Origin: Chryseobacterium gwangjuense
GTDB taxonomy: Bacteria > Bacteroidota > Bacteroidia > Flavobacteriales > Weeksellaceae
Length of the DNA: 64,000 nucleotides
Assembly (NCBI RefSeq): GCF_021311115.1
Contig: NZ_JAJTNP010000001.1
Coordinates: forward strand, 124,001-188,000
Direction of reading: 5' to 3'
The number at the start of each line of letters is the position of its first letter. The first letter of the stretch is position 1. Both the position numbers and the translations under genes were made by a program. Positions 1-7,954 of this stretch are shown piece by piece. The notes beneath the pieces are model-generated. The model was not told where the DNA came from, made no database searches, and saw nothing but the letters and a program-made list of their open reading frames with translations.

Positions 1-222
1 CCTAAGAAATTACCTCTTTCTGAAGAAAGCGAATACAATACATTAGCAGGGTTTATTCTTCATGCATTGGAGGATATCCCGGAAGAAAATCAGGAGTTCG
101 ATCTAGACACCTATCATTTCAAAATTTTGAAAATGAATAATAAAAGTGTCGAGCTTGTAGAATTGGTATATGTACATCCCAATAATACAAATGAATTGGC
201 AGATAAATTAGGTGAAGTTTAA
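1..222 (+). CDS. CNNM/HlyC/CorC-family protein, C-terminal fragment
   Basis: Only the last 73 codons and the TAA stop lie in the window; the gene begins upstream. The fragment (motifs such as LAGFILHALEDIP, then FKILKMNNKSVELVELV) looks like the small C-terminal transporter-associated domain that ends CorC/HlyC-type membrane proteins, after their DUF21 membrane part and CBS pair. Full-length relatives sit in the inner membrane and are linked to Mg or Co efflux; in Flavobacteriia the gliding protein GldE has the same architecture. The membrane part is not visible, so GldE or a general CorC protein cannot be told apart. It ends 11 bases before clpS on the same strand and may be co-transcribed with it. 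Confidence 0.65.
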   Translation, partial: PKKLPLSEESEYNTLAGFILHALEDIPEENQEFDLDTYHFKILKMNNKSVELVELVYVHPNNTNELADKLGEV

Positions 223-233
223 AATTAGGGAAT

Positions 234-539
234 ATGTTTTTTCATAACCATATAGAAGATTACGAAGACCCGAAACGTCAGTATGAAGAAGAAGTACTTG
301 TACTGGAGGATTTGGATGAAGTGTACAAATTGGTATTGCATAATGATGATGTTCATACTTTTGATTATGTGATAGACTCATTGATTGAGATTTGTAAGCA
401 TACGCTGGAACAAGCAGAGCAATGTACCATATTAGTGCATTTCAAGGGCAAATGTACAGTAAAAACAGGCTCAATGGATCTTTTGAAGCCTATGCACGAG
501 AAATTGATTTCAAGGGAATTAACAAGCGAAATTGTGTGA
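234..539 (+). CDS. clpS: ATP-dependent Clp protease adaptor ClpS
   Basis: This 101-residue protein matches the ClpS fold along its length. The segment YKLVLHNDDVHTFDYV (residues 31-46) holds the conserved Asn-Asp-Asp of the N-degron pocket, followed by an Ile-Cys-Lys-His helix and a C-terminal half with LVHFKGKC. In the family ClpS docks on the N-domain of ClpA or ClpC and delivers substrates with bulky N-terminal residues. The N-terminal 25 residues are acidic and variable, as expected for the docking tail. The ATG start lies just after the preceding stop. A strong hairpin terminator follows. No Clp ATPase gene is next to it here. Confidence 0.9.
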   Translation: MFFHNHIEDYEDPKRQYEEEVLVLEDLDEVYKLVLHNDDVHTFDYVIDSLIEICKHTLEQAEQCTILVHFKGKCTVKTGSMDLLKPMHEKLISRELTSEIV

Positions 540-571
540 AGATTTTAAAATCTTTATTATTTAATAGAAAC

Positions 572-606
572 AAAAAGAGTTCAGGATTTTCTGAACTCTT
601 TTTTTA
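572..606 (+). terminator. Intrinsic terminator after clpS
   Basis: Inverted repeat AAAAAGAGTTCAG / CTGAACTCTTTTT around a short loop, followed by a T run. It ends the clpS transcript. The A run on the left side could let it also serve the opposite strand, where the lipoprotein gene ends at 650. Confidence 0.85.
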
Positions 607-649
607 TAAATAAATTTTTATTTTTTTCAAATAAGAGAATAAAAAAGTT

Positions 650-1186
650 TTATTCAATTTTGGTTATTGGAAAATAACATTCATTTACAGGATCTAATTT
701 GCTTATTTTCTTTTCACAAGGTGTTTCTTTTTGCTTTCTTTTTTCAATACCCTCTTTATAATCTCGTAAAATTTCATTTTCATTTATTGCAGGGCTATCT
801 GATCCAAAACCAACTTTTTCAAAGTCTATTTTAATACTTTTTAAGATTTTGTATGTTTTCAATCCTTTTTCATTTATAAAAGTAAAATCAAGCAAATCTA
901 TACAATCGCCATCAAAACCTTGCGGAATTCTTCTTCCAAAAAGTTGATTGTTATTTAAAAAGCATAATCCAAACCAATTATCAGTATTTTCCTGTTGTAT
1001 ATCTAAAACAATTGCTCTAATAGTTTTGTCTTGAATCTTTAATTCTATTAGATCTCCAAATTTTAATCTTAATTTTTTATCATTTATTTTACCATAATTT
1101 GTTCGAAAAATTTCAGCGACATTGTTATTTTCTTCTTTTGATGTTTTTGTATTACAATTCATCAAAAGAAAAAGGAATATTATCAA
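650..1186 (-). CDS. Hypothetical lipoprotein, probable homopolymer frameshift at its start
   Basis: I do not recognise this 178-residue protein. The open frame starts only at a TTG and gives MIIFLFLLMNC, a hydrophobic stretch ending in a lipobox-like Cys but with no basic N-terminus. An ATG at 1207-1209 in another frame opens ATG AGT TTG followed by A7. If one A were added to that run (1194-1200), the reading would be MSLKKNILLIIFLFLLMNC, a complete lipoprotein signal peptide running into the main frame. The body is charged, with a middle part rich in beta strands (residues 40-110) and a Lys-rich C-terminus. It lies directly behind the two M28 peptidase genes, with the ATG 5 bases after their stop, so it probably belongs to that operon. 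The A7 run may be a sequencing error, a real frameshift or a slippage site. Confidence 0.6.
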   Translation of the reverse strand: MIIFLFLLMNCNTKTSKEENNNVAEIFRTNYGKINDKKLRLKFGDLIELKIQDKTIRAIVLDIQQENTDNWFGLCFLNNNQLFGRRIPQGFDGDCIDLLDFTFINEKGLKTYKILKSIKIDFEKVGFGSDSPAINENEILRDYKEGIEKRKQKETPCEKKISKLDPVNECYFPITKIE

Positions 1187-1213
1187 TAAAATATTTTTTT
1201 CAAACTCATGGTA

Positions 1214-2569
1214 TTACCAGTTTTTATCAATCATATAAATAAGCTGGGTCATTACCGTAGCACCAAGAAGTAACTCTCTTCTGTTGACTTTATCAAACGT
1301 ATCTTCTTCGGTATGATGAATGTCAAAATATCTTTGAGAATCAGGCACAAGTTCCGCAGCAGGAACTCCCATATCCCGAAGTGGGTAAATATCTGTTCCT
1401 GAATATTTATTTTCAAAATCATAAGCTCCGTAAGGAAGAAACAGACTTTTCCAGCTTTGAATCTGTTTTCTTTTGGCTTCATCCATTTCCAGAGCAACTC
1501 CTCTAGGAGTAAATCCTCCTGCATCAGATTCTATGGCAAAAATGTGTTTTTCGTTGTTTCCTTTAACTGTTTTGCCATATTGCAATCCGCCTTTTACACC
1601 ATTTTCTTCATTAGCGAAGCAAACCACTCGGATTGTATGATTGTTTTGAATTCCTAATTTTTTGAATGTTCTCAACACTTCGATACTCTGAACAATTCCG
1701 GCTCCGTCGTCATGAGCTCCTTCGCCTACATCCCAGGAATCTAAATGACCACCCACAACGATTACATTTTGGTCTTTGTTACCTGTGATTTCCCCAATAA
1801 CAGAGTGAGAGAGTTTTTCCCCTTTCATTCCGCAATTGGAGTTCAGTTTTACGGTAACCTTTTGTGATTTTAAAAGTTCAGCTAATTCGTCGGCAGTAGA
1901 ACTTCCAATCGCAACTGCAGGGATTTTTTTATCATCCTGATAACGCATTGCTCCTGTATGCGGAATATCATCAAAAGCGGATGAAAGAGATCTGATAATG
2001 GCAAATTTCCCTCCTTTTTTTGCTGTTAATGAAGCTGCTGTTGTTCTGTATTTTGCTGCATCGCTGTATCCTTTAAAGGTTTCGATATAAGACTGGCTAA
2101 ACGGATAGTTGAAGAAAACAATTTTATCTTTTACCTTTTCTGCAGGTAATTTTTCATACTCATCCAAAGATTTTACCATGATAATTTCCCCGGAAACATC
2201 TTTACCGCCTGTTCCTTCAGAATTTCCTAAAGAGAGCATTTTTAAGCTTTTCCATTTTCCTGCATCGGTTTTGATCTGTAAAGATTCTTTGCCTCTTTCC
2301 CAAACAGGAATCATGACTTCTTGTAACCAAACTTTATCAGCTCCTGCATCACGAAGCTGTTGGGCTGCCCATTGAACGGATTTCTCATAGGCTGCAGAAC
2401 CGCTCAGGCGATGTCCTATGTTTTTAGTTAAATCTCTAAGTTCGTTATAAGCTTTTCCGTTATTTAAAATTTCTGTTGAAATCTTACTGAATTGTACTGA
2501 ATCTTCTTTAGTCTGTGCTACAGCAACGAGATTCAAGACGATGCATATAGTTCCTAAAACTTTTTTCAT
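1214..2569 (-). CDS. M28-family zinc metallopeptidase, carboxypeptidase Q-like (intact copy)
   Basis: Secreted 451-residue peptidase with a signal peptide ending near AVAQ (residue 19). Residues 100-260 hold a protease-associated insert, followed by the M28 catalytic core. The co-catalytic zinc site reads fully: His275 in GGHLDSWD, Asp287 in AHDDG, Glu321-Glu322 in FANEENG (general base and ligand), Asp349 in ESDAGG and His419 in HHTEED. The same motifs occur in carboxypeptidase Q, which cleaves dipeptides and short peptides. It lies 3 bases after the paralogous gene 2573-3970, so the two are a tandem duplication in one operon. Periplasmic or extracellular peptide degradation is the likely role; the exact substrate is unknown. 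Confidence 0.85.
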   Translation of the reverse strand: MKKVLGTICIVLNLVAVAQTKEDSVQFSKISTEILNNGKAYNELRDLTKNIGHRLSGSAAYEKSVQWAAQQLRDAGADKVWLQEVMIPVWERGKESLQIKTDAGKWKSLKMLSLGNSEGTGGKDVSGEIIMVKSLDEYEKLPAEKVKDKIVFFNYPFSQSYIETFKGYSDAAKYRTTAASLTAKKGGKFAIIRSLSSAFDDIPHTGAMRYQDDKKIPAVAIGSSTADELAELLKSQKVTVKLNSNCGMKGEKLSHSVIGEITGNKDQNVIVVGGHLDSWDVGEGAHDDGAGIVQSIEVLRTFKKLGIQNNHTIRVVCFANEENGVKGGLQYGKTVKGNNEKHIFAIESDAGGFTPRGVALEMDEAKRKQIQSWKSLFLPYGAYDFENKYSGTDIYPLRDMGVPAAELVPDSQRYFDIHHTEEDTFDKVNRRELLLGATVMTQLIYMIDKNW

Positions 2570-2572
2570 TTT

Positions 2573-3970
2573 TTACCAGTTTTGATCGATCATGAGTACC
2601 ATTTGTGTCATAACCACCGAGCCTAAAAGAAGCTCACGTTTATTTACTTTATCATAAGTATCCTGAAAAGAGTGGTGATAGTCAAAATATCTTTGGGTGT
2701 CTACTACAAGTTCGGCCAAAGGAATATCCAGCTTTTTCAATGGAGAAATATCCTGAATTGCATCCGTCTGGTCAAAATCGTAAACACCGTATGGCAGGAA
2801 ATAATTTTTCCATTCGAAGATCTGCCTTCTTCTTTGTGGGGACATATCCAATGAGAATCCTCTCGGAGAATATCCTCCTGCATCAGTTCCTAATGCAAAA
2901 ATGTGCTTTTCGTCTTTCTTTTTTACAGAAGAAGCATATATTTCCCGTCCTTGTCCGCCATTCTCACTGTTGGCAAACAAAACAACTCTTATCGTATGAT
3001 TGTTTTCATAGCCAAGTGTTTTTAATGCTCTCAACACTTCAATACATTGTACAACACCGGTACCGTCATCAATAGCACCTTCTCCAAAATCCCAAGAGTC
3101 CAGCTGAGCTCCTAAAAGAATTACCTTAGCATCTTTTTTACCGGGAATTTCAGCAATAATATTAGGATTTACAGTTTCGCCTTTTGATTCGGCAGACATG
3201 TTAATCTTTGCTGTAACTTTTTGCTTGTTTAACAATTTTTCAAGATCATCTGCAGATTTTGCGCCGATTGACAAAGCAGGAATTCTAGCCTTATCATCCG
3301 GTTCATAATACACCATTTTGGCATGAGGAATATCGTTGTAAGCTGTCGTTAATGATCTTATAATTAATGCTTTTGCTCCGGTTTTAGCAATCACTGAAGC
3401 AGAAATTAATTTTGATTTTGCCGTAATTAAATAAGAATCACTGGTATTAACAATGGTTGGATCTAAAGGCAGGTTGACGAAAACAATTTTGTCTTTTAAC
3501 TGTCCTAGTGATAAAGAATTCAGCTCAGAAGTCGTATTAATTAAAACAATTTCTCCTGTAAGGTCTTTTCCTCCGGTTCCTTCAGAATTTCCGAAAGAAA
3601 GCATTTTAATATTTTTCCATTCGCCATTTCCCGCTTTTATTTGCAGAGATTCTCTTCCTCTGATCCAGATGGGAGCTTTTGCATCCTGTTTCCAGATGTT
3701 TTCAATTCCGATTTCTTTAAACTGTTTTTCAGCCCAGTCGACCGCTTTTGTATAACCAGGAGTTGCACTGAAACGTGATCCGATTCCTTTTGTAAGTTCA
3801 CCCAGATTGTCATAGGCTGTTCCGTTGGTCAGAATTTCGTCTGAGATTCTCTTAAATTCAGTATGGTAATTATATTTAGGAGTAGGGACTATTTTTTTTA
3901 CCTGCTTCTTTTGAGAAAATAAAAATCCACCCAAAAAGAGTGGAAATATGATAAGTAATGATTTCTTCAT
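2573..3970 (-). CDS. M28-family peptidase paralogue with altered active site
   Basis: This 465-residue secreted protein is clearly homologous along its length to the neighbour 1214-2569, with the same protease-associated insert and core. Two key positions differ. The zinc-ligand His of GGHLDSWD is Gln289 (GAQLDSWD), and the general-base Glu of the NEENG motif is Ser335 (NSENG). Asp301, Glu336, Asp363 and the C-terminal His-His pair remain. From what is known of M28 enzymes, loss of one ligand and the base should abolish normal hydrolysis, so it is probably a pseudopeptidase or has changed chemistry. The reading frame is full length with a signal peptide (ends near FLFSQ), which argues against decay. 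It is the first gene of the operon. Confidence 0.8.
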   Translation of the reverse strand: MKKSLLIIFPLFLGGFLFSQKKQVKKIVPTPKYNYHTEFKRISDEILTNGTAYDNLGELTKGIGSRFSATPGYTKAVDWAEKQFKEIGIENIWKQDAKAPIWIRGRESLQIKAGNGEWKNIKMLSFGNSEGTGGKDLTGEIVLINTTSELNSLSLGQLKDKIVFVNLPLDPTIVNTSDSYLITAKSKLISASVIAKTGAKALIIRSLTTAYNDIPHAKMVYYEPDDKARIPALSIGAKSADDLEKLLNKQKVTAKINMSAESKGETVNPNIIAEIPGKKDAKVILLGAQLDSWDFGEGAIDDGTGVVQCIEVLRALKTLGYENNHTIRVVLFANSENGGQGREIYASSVKKKDEKHIFALGTDAGGYSPRGFSLDMSPQRRRQIFEWKNYFLPYGVYDFDQTDAIQDISPLKKLDIPLAELVVDTQRYFDYHHSFQDTYDKVNKRELLLGSVVMTQMVLMIDQNW

Positions 3971-4024
3971 TTTTATACTGACCTTTTTCTTTTCAAAGCA
4001 TAAAAGTAAATAAAAAATTATGAA

Positions 4025-5269
4025 TTAAGGCTTCATATCATACATTAATAATGCAGTGATCAGTTTTGGTTCAATAAAAGTACACTTTGGTGGCATACTC
4101 AATTTAAGATCAGAAATTTTGATCATATCGTTGAAGCTTACAGGATAGATCCCGAATCCAACTTTACCTTCTCCCTGGTCAATATTTTCTTTCAGTAATT
4201 TAATTCCTTCAAGATTGGAAGTTCCTTTGATATAATTGATTTTATCGGAACTGTCAGAGTTTTCGATGTTAAGAATATCTTTAATAATATACTTATCCAA
4301 AAGGTGATGATCAAGATTTTCTAAAGACATTTCCTGAGAACGAAGATCATGCTTTACGTGAAGAGAATAAAACTTCCCGTCAAGATACATCGAAATATGA
4401 AACTTTTGAGAAGGGTAGTACGGAGTTTCTCCTTTTTCATGAATTAAAAAATACTTTTCGATTTTTGCTAAAAACTCTTCGCTGGTCAATCCATTTAAAT
4501 CAGTGATAATTCTATTGTAATCATGAATTTTTATGGACTGATTGGAAACGATAAAACTATAAACAAAATTATAAGTTTCAGTTCCGTTGTGCTTTTTGTT
4601 TTTATCTTTCAGACGTTTTGCGTTCAATGCGGTAGATCCGATTCTGTGGTGTCCGTCTGCAATATAAAATGAATCAATCTGATCAATAACTTCCTTGAAC
4701 TGCTGTAATTTTAAACGGTTGTCGATTCTCCAGATTTTATGACGTATTCCTATACTGTCTACATGATTGAAAATAGGAACATTTTTCTCCTCATGATTCA
4801 TCAATAATTCTATTTTTGAATTAGAAGGATAGGTCAACAATACCGGTTCTGCCTGAATATTTACTTTTTCAAGATAATGCGCCAGTTTTTCCTTTTTTTG
4901 TGGAATGGTACTTTCGTGCCTCTTAATTTTTCCGTTCCAGAAATCTTCAATACTGCTTAAACCTAAAAGTCCTCTGAATACCTGTTTGTTAGGGTGTATT
5001 TGCACATAAAGATAATAGGCAGAACTATCCTGTACCAGTATTTTCTCATTCAGAAGCTCTTCGAAAGTAGTTCGGATTTTCCTTAGATTTCGGTCAACAT
5101 CTTTAGATTTACTTACAACATATGGTTTTATCATATGGATATAAGTATTTTCAACCTGTGCTTTTTCTGCAATTTCAGATTGAGTAAAATTGTCTAGAGG
5201 ATGTGTAGGAAAAGTTGATTCATAATCTTTATGAGGTCTTATTCCACGAAAAGGTTTAAAAACAGGCAT
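4025..5269 (-). CDS. DUF1015 family protein
   Basis: Cytosolic 414-residue protein of the DUF1015 family. The N-terminal FKPFRGIRP and the central ADGHHR motif (near residue 206) are the family hallmarks. No signal peptide or membrane segment is seen. It starts 8 bases after serA and runs the same way, so it is the last gene of a serC-serA-DUF1015 cluster. That linkage is, to my knowledge, common in Bacteroidota. The biochemical role is not established in what I can see; the conserved His-His-Arg suggests a catalytic or metal/phosphate site. A link to serine or phosphoserine metabolism is inferred only from the neighbours. Confidence 0.8.
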   Translation of the reverse strand: MPVFKPFRGIRPHKDYESTFPTHPLDNFTQSEIAEKAQVENTYIHMIKPYVVSKSKDVDRNLRKIRTTFEELLNEKILVQDSSAYYLYVQIHPNKQVFRGLLGLSSIEDFWNGKIKRHESTIPQKKEKLAHYLEKVNIQAEPVLLTYPSNSKIELLMNHEEKNVPIFNHVDSIGIRHKIWRIDNRLKLQQFKEVIDQIDSFYIADGHHRIGSTALNAKRLKDKNKKHNGTETYNFVYSFIVSNQSIKIHDYNRIITDLNGLTSEEFLAKIEKYFLIHEKGETPYYPSQKFHISMYLDGKFYSLHVKHDLRSQEMSLENLDHHLLDKYIIKDILNIENSDSSDKINYIKGTSNLEGIKLLKENIDQGEGKVGFGIYPVSFNDMIKISDLKLSMPPKCTFIEPKLITALLMYDMKP

Positions 5270-5277
5270 ATTTTCTT

Positions 5278-6237
5278 TTATAGTTCGTTTTTTAACTTAA
5301 TAATTTGTTCTGCAAGCTCAAGTCCTATTTTTTCCTGAGCATCAACTGTATTTCCACCTACGTGAGGAGAAAGCGATAGAGCAGGATTCATGAGTAATGG
5401 TAATTCAGGATTGGGCTCGTTTTCAAAAACATCCAAAGCTGCTCCCGCCACTTTTCCAGACTCGATAAAGTCAATTAATGCCACTTCATTCAGTACTCCG
5501 CCTCTTGCAGTATTTACAATATAAACACCATCTTTCATTTTTTCAAATTGAGGCGTGTCTATAATATATTCGTTCGTTTTAGGAGTATTAATACTGATAA
5601 AATCTGATTCTTTTAAAAATGTATTCAGATCATTATCAGAAGTGATTTCGAACTTCACGTTTTGTCCGTCGAAAAACTCCAAACTAAGAACTTCCGTTTT
5701 AGGTTTTCTTGTTAAAACTTTAACTTTCATTCCTAAAGAAATTCCTATTTTCACCACTTCCTGACCAATACTTCCAAAACCAATAACTCCTAATGTTTTC
5801 CCTGAAAGCTCATAGGCATTACTGAATGATTTTTTCATGGCATTGAAGTGAGTATCTCCTTCCAAAGGCATCAACCTGTTGGATTCGTGAAGAAACCTTG
5901 CCAGAGAAAAGAAATGTCCGAAAACCAATTCTGCAACCGATTTTGAGGATGCGGTCGGTGTATTGATAATGTATTTTCCTTTTTCAATAGCGTATTCAAC
6001 GTCAATATTATCCATTCCGATGCCGCCTCTTCCGATGATTTTCAGATTGGGGCATGCATCAATAAGATCTTGCCTTACTTTCGTCGCACTTCTTACCAAA
6101 AGCACATCTACATTATTCTCGTTGATGAAGTTGATTACATGGTCTTGTGCAACCCTGTTATCTAATACTTCAATTCCTGCATTTTTCAATGCCTGTTCTC
6201 CTGCTTTCGAAATTCCGTCGTTAGCTAAAACTTTCAT
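5278..6237 (-). CDS. serA: D-3-phosphoglycerate dehydrogenase (short form)
   Basis: 319-residue D-isomer-specific 2-hydroxyacid dehydrogenase that would oxidise 3-phosphoglycerate to 3-phosphohydroxypyruvate with NAD, the first step of serine synthesis. The Rossmann motif GFGSIG is at residues 153-158, the substrate Arg at 245 (NTARGG), the Glu in DVFENEP (near 274) and the catalytic His at 292 (SPHVGGNT). It lacks the C-terminal ACT domain of long SerA enzymes, so serine feedback through ACT is not expected. The assignment as SerA rather than another hydroxyacid dehydrogenase is supported by serC immediately upstream on the same strand. Confidence 0.85.
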   Translation of the reverse strand: MKVLANDGISKAGEQALKNAGIEVLDNRVAQDHVINFINENNVDVLLVRSATKVRQDLIDACPNLKIIGRGGIGMDNIDVEYAIEKGKYIINTPTASSKSVAELVFGHFFSLARFLHESNRLMPLEGDTHFNAMKKSFSNAYELSGKTLGVIGFGSIGQEVVKIGISLGMKVKVLTRKPKTEVLSLEFFDGQNVKFEITSDNDLNTFLKESDFISINTPKTNEYIIDTPQFEKMKDGVYIVNTARGGVLNEVALIDFIESGKVAGAALDVFENEPNPELPLLMNPALSLSPHVGGNTVDAQEKIGLELAEQIIKLKNEL

Positions 6238-6360
6238 GGTTTTTATTTTAATTTAAATATTCAATTGGTGAATTATTAAAAATTTAAATAGTTGCGCAAA
6301 TTAAGAAAATTTAAAATAATACTCAATTGTTGTTTAAATATCTGAATTTTAGTTCTTTAA

Positions 6361-7425
6361 TTATTTTATAGATCTCATTACATCTACTAAAACCTGTACA
6401 CTTTCAATAGGTAAAGCATTGTATAAACTTGCTCTGTAACCACCCAAACTTCTGTGTCCGTTTAATCCGCTGATTCCTGCAGATTTCCATGCATTATCAA
6501 ACTCTTCTTTTTTGCTTTCGTCTGTAATTTTGAAAGATACATTCATTAATGAGCGGTCTTCTTTTACACAGAACGTTTCAAATAAAGGATTGTTGTCTAT
6601 TTCGTCGTATAAAAGTTTTGCTTTTGCTTCATTTCTTGCTTCAGCTGCTGCAATTCCTCCATTGTTTTCCAAATATTGTAAGGTAAGCAAAGATGCATAA
6701 ATAGGGAACACCGGCGGCGTATTGTACATAGATTCTTTAGCAATATGCTGAGAATAATCCAGAATTGAGAACATATTGTCTCTTCCTGTCTTACCTAAGA
6801 TTTCTTTTTTCACCACTACTAAAGTTACTCCTGCAGGTCCCATGTTTTTCTGAGCTCCGGCGTAGATCAAATCGAATTTAGAGAAATCCAATTGTCTTGA
6901 AAAAATATCAGAACTCATATCGCAAACCATTAAAGTGTCTACTTCAGGGAAAGATTTCATCTGAGTTCCGTAGATCGTATTGTTTGATGTACAGTGGAAA
7001 TAATCATATTCTGAACCTACCGTATAGTTTTTAGGAATAAAAGAGTAGTTTTCTTCTTTTGAAGAACCAACAACGTCTACTGTGCCTACTTTCTTTGCTT
7101 CTTTTATAGCTCCTGCAGCCCAAGTTCCTGTGTCAAGATAAGCTGCTTTTCCACCAACTTTCATCAAGTTATACGGAACCATTGCAAATTGCAGACTAGC
7201 ACCACCTCCTAAATATAAAACTTCGTAATCATCACCCAAATTCATCAATCTTTTTACGATCGCACGAGCTTCGTCCATTACGGCAACGAAATCTTTGCTT
7301 CTGTGCGAAATTTCAAGAAGTGATAATCCGATTCCGTTGAAATCTAAAATCGCCTGTGCCGATTTTTCAAAGACTTCCTGAGGTAAGATACATGGTCCCG
7401 CGCTAAAGTTGTGCTTTTTGCTCAT
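6361..7425 (-). CDS. serC: Phosphoserine aminotransferase
   Basis: 354-residue PLP enzyme converting 3-phosphohydroxypyruvate and glutamate to phosphoserine and 2-oxoglutarate; it also serves in pyridoxal phosphate synthesis in some bacteria. The start was set at the ATG at 7423-7425, giving MSKKHNFSAGPCILP, the conserved SerC N-terminus. The frame is open 33 codons further upstream, but that stretch has no family resemblance and runs into the terminator of the ferredoxin gene. The PLP lysine is Lys193 in YAGAQKN, and HRS (41-43) and GGGAS (73-77) bind phosphate and cofactor. Next downstream, 123 bases away, is serA. Together they supply two of the three serine-pathway steps; serB is not in the window. 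Confidence 0.93.
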   Translation of the reverse strand: MSKKHNFSAGPCILPQEVFEKSAQAILDFNGIGLSLLEISHRSKDFVAVMDEARAIVKRLMNLGDDYEVLYLGGGASLQFAMVPYNLMKVGGKAAYLDTGTWAAGAIKEAKKVGTVDVVGSSKEENYSFIPKNYTVGSEYDYFHCTSNNTIYGTQMKSFPEVDTLMVCDMSSDIFSRQLDFSKFDLIYAGAQKNMGPAGVTLVVVKKEILGKTGRDNMFSILDYSQHIAKESMYNTPPVFPIYASLLTLQYLENNGGIAAAEARNEAKAKLLYDEIDNNPLFETFCVKEDRSLMNVSFKITDESKKEEFDNAWKSAGISGLNGHRSLGGYRASLYNALPIESVQVLVDVMRSIK

Positions 7426-7507
7426 ATTTTTATTTTTTTGGTTTTGTAAACCTTTCGTATTTACAGTTGTACTTTTCGTTTTGATTGAGATGCTTGAAAT
7501 ATTTGGT

Positions 7508-7539
7508 AAAAAAAACCGTCTCATGATGTATGAGACGGT
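7508..7539 (-). terminator. Intrinsic terminator of the ferredoxin gene
   Basis: Perfect 10-base stem (7515-7524 with 7530-7539, ACCGTCTCAT / ATGAGACGGT) and a 5-base loop. On the minus strand the stem is followed by a T run. It separates the ferredoxin transcript from serC. Confidence 0.9.
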
Positions 7540-7544
7540 GTATC

Positions 7545-7895
7545 TTATTCACCGTGTAAGAATGCTTTTTTATTAAGCAATGCTTCTTCAGATTCTACAT
7601 GATCCTCATCCGGAACACAGCAATCTACTGGGCAAACCGCTGCACACTGTGGTTCTTCATGGAAACCTTTACATTCTGTACACTTATCTGTTACAATGAA
7701 ATAAACATCATCACTTACAGGTTCTTGTGGTGCATCTGCATCTACTGTAAGACCTGATGGTAATGTTACGGTACCTTTCAGTTCAGTACCTTCGGAAGCT
7801 TTCCAATCTACTGCTCCTTCATAAATTGCATTGTTTGGACATTCTGGTTCGCAGGCTCCGCAATTAATGCATTCATCAGTTATTTTAATAGCCAT
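7545..7895 (-). CDS. 4Fe-4S dicluster ferredoxin
   Basis: 116-residue soluble ferredoxin. The first cluster motif is CINCGACEPECP near the N-terminus (Cys11, 14, 17, 21). The second is CTECKGFHEEPQCAAVCP in the C-terminal third, with a widened spacing between the second and third Cys as in bacterial-type 2[4Fe-4S] ferredoxins of the Bacteroidota. About 45 residues separate the two. It is a low-potential electron carrier in the cytosol; the partner cannot be read from sequence. It is divergent from the LuxC-type acyl-CoA reductase gene across 59 bases, so the two may share a control region. Confidence 0.9.
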   Translation of the reverse strand: MAIKITDECINCGACEPECPNNAIYEGAVDWKASEGTELKGTVTLPSGLTVDADAPQEPVSDDVYFIVTDKCTECKGFHEEPQCAAVCPVDCCVPDEDHVESEEALLNKKAFLHGE

Positions 7896-7954
7896 CGCTA
7901 ATTTTTTTTAAATTTGCACAAAATTACAAAATATTCCCCAATTTAGCAGTAATT

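Noticed and set aside
2672-3755. Long plus-strand open frames opposite the M28 genes
   Set aside because: They mirror the peptidase genes, show no family motifs and have no promoter or signal; the same holds for other antisense frames across the window.
5278-6237. serA seemed truncated because it has no ACT domain
   Set aside because: Short SerA enzymes of about 315 residues are normal, all catalytic residues are present and the stop is followed directly by the next gene.
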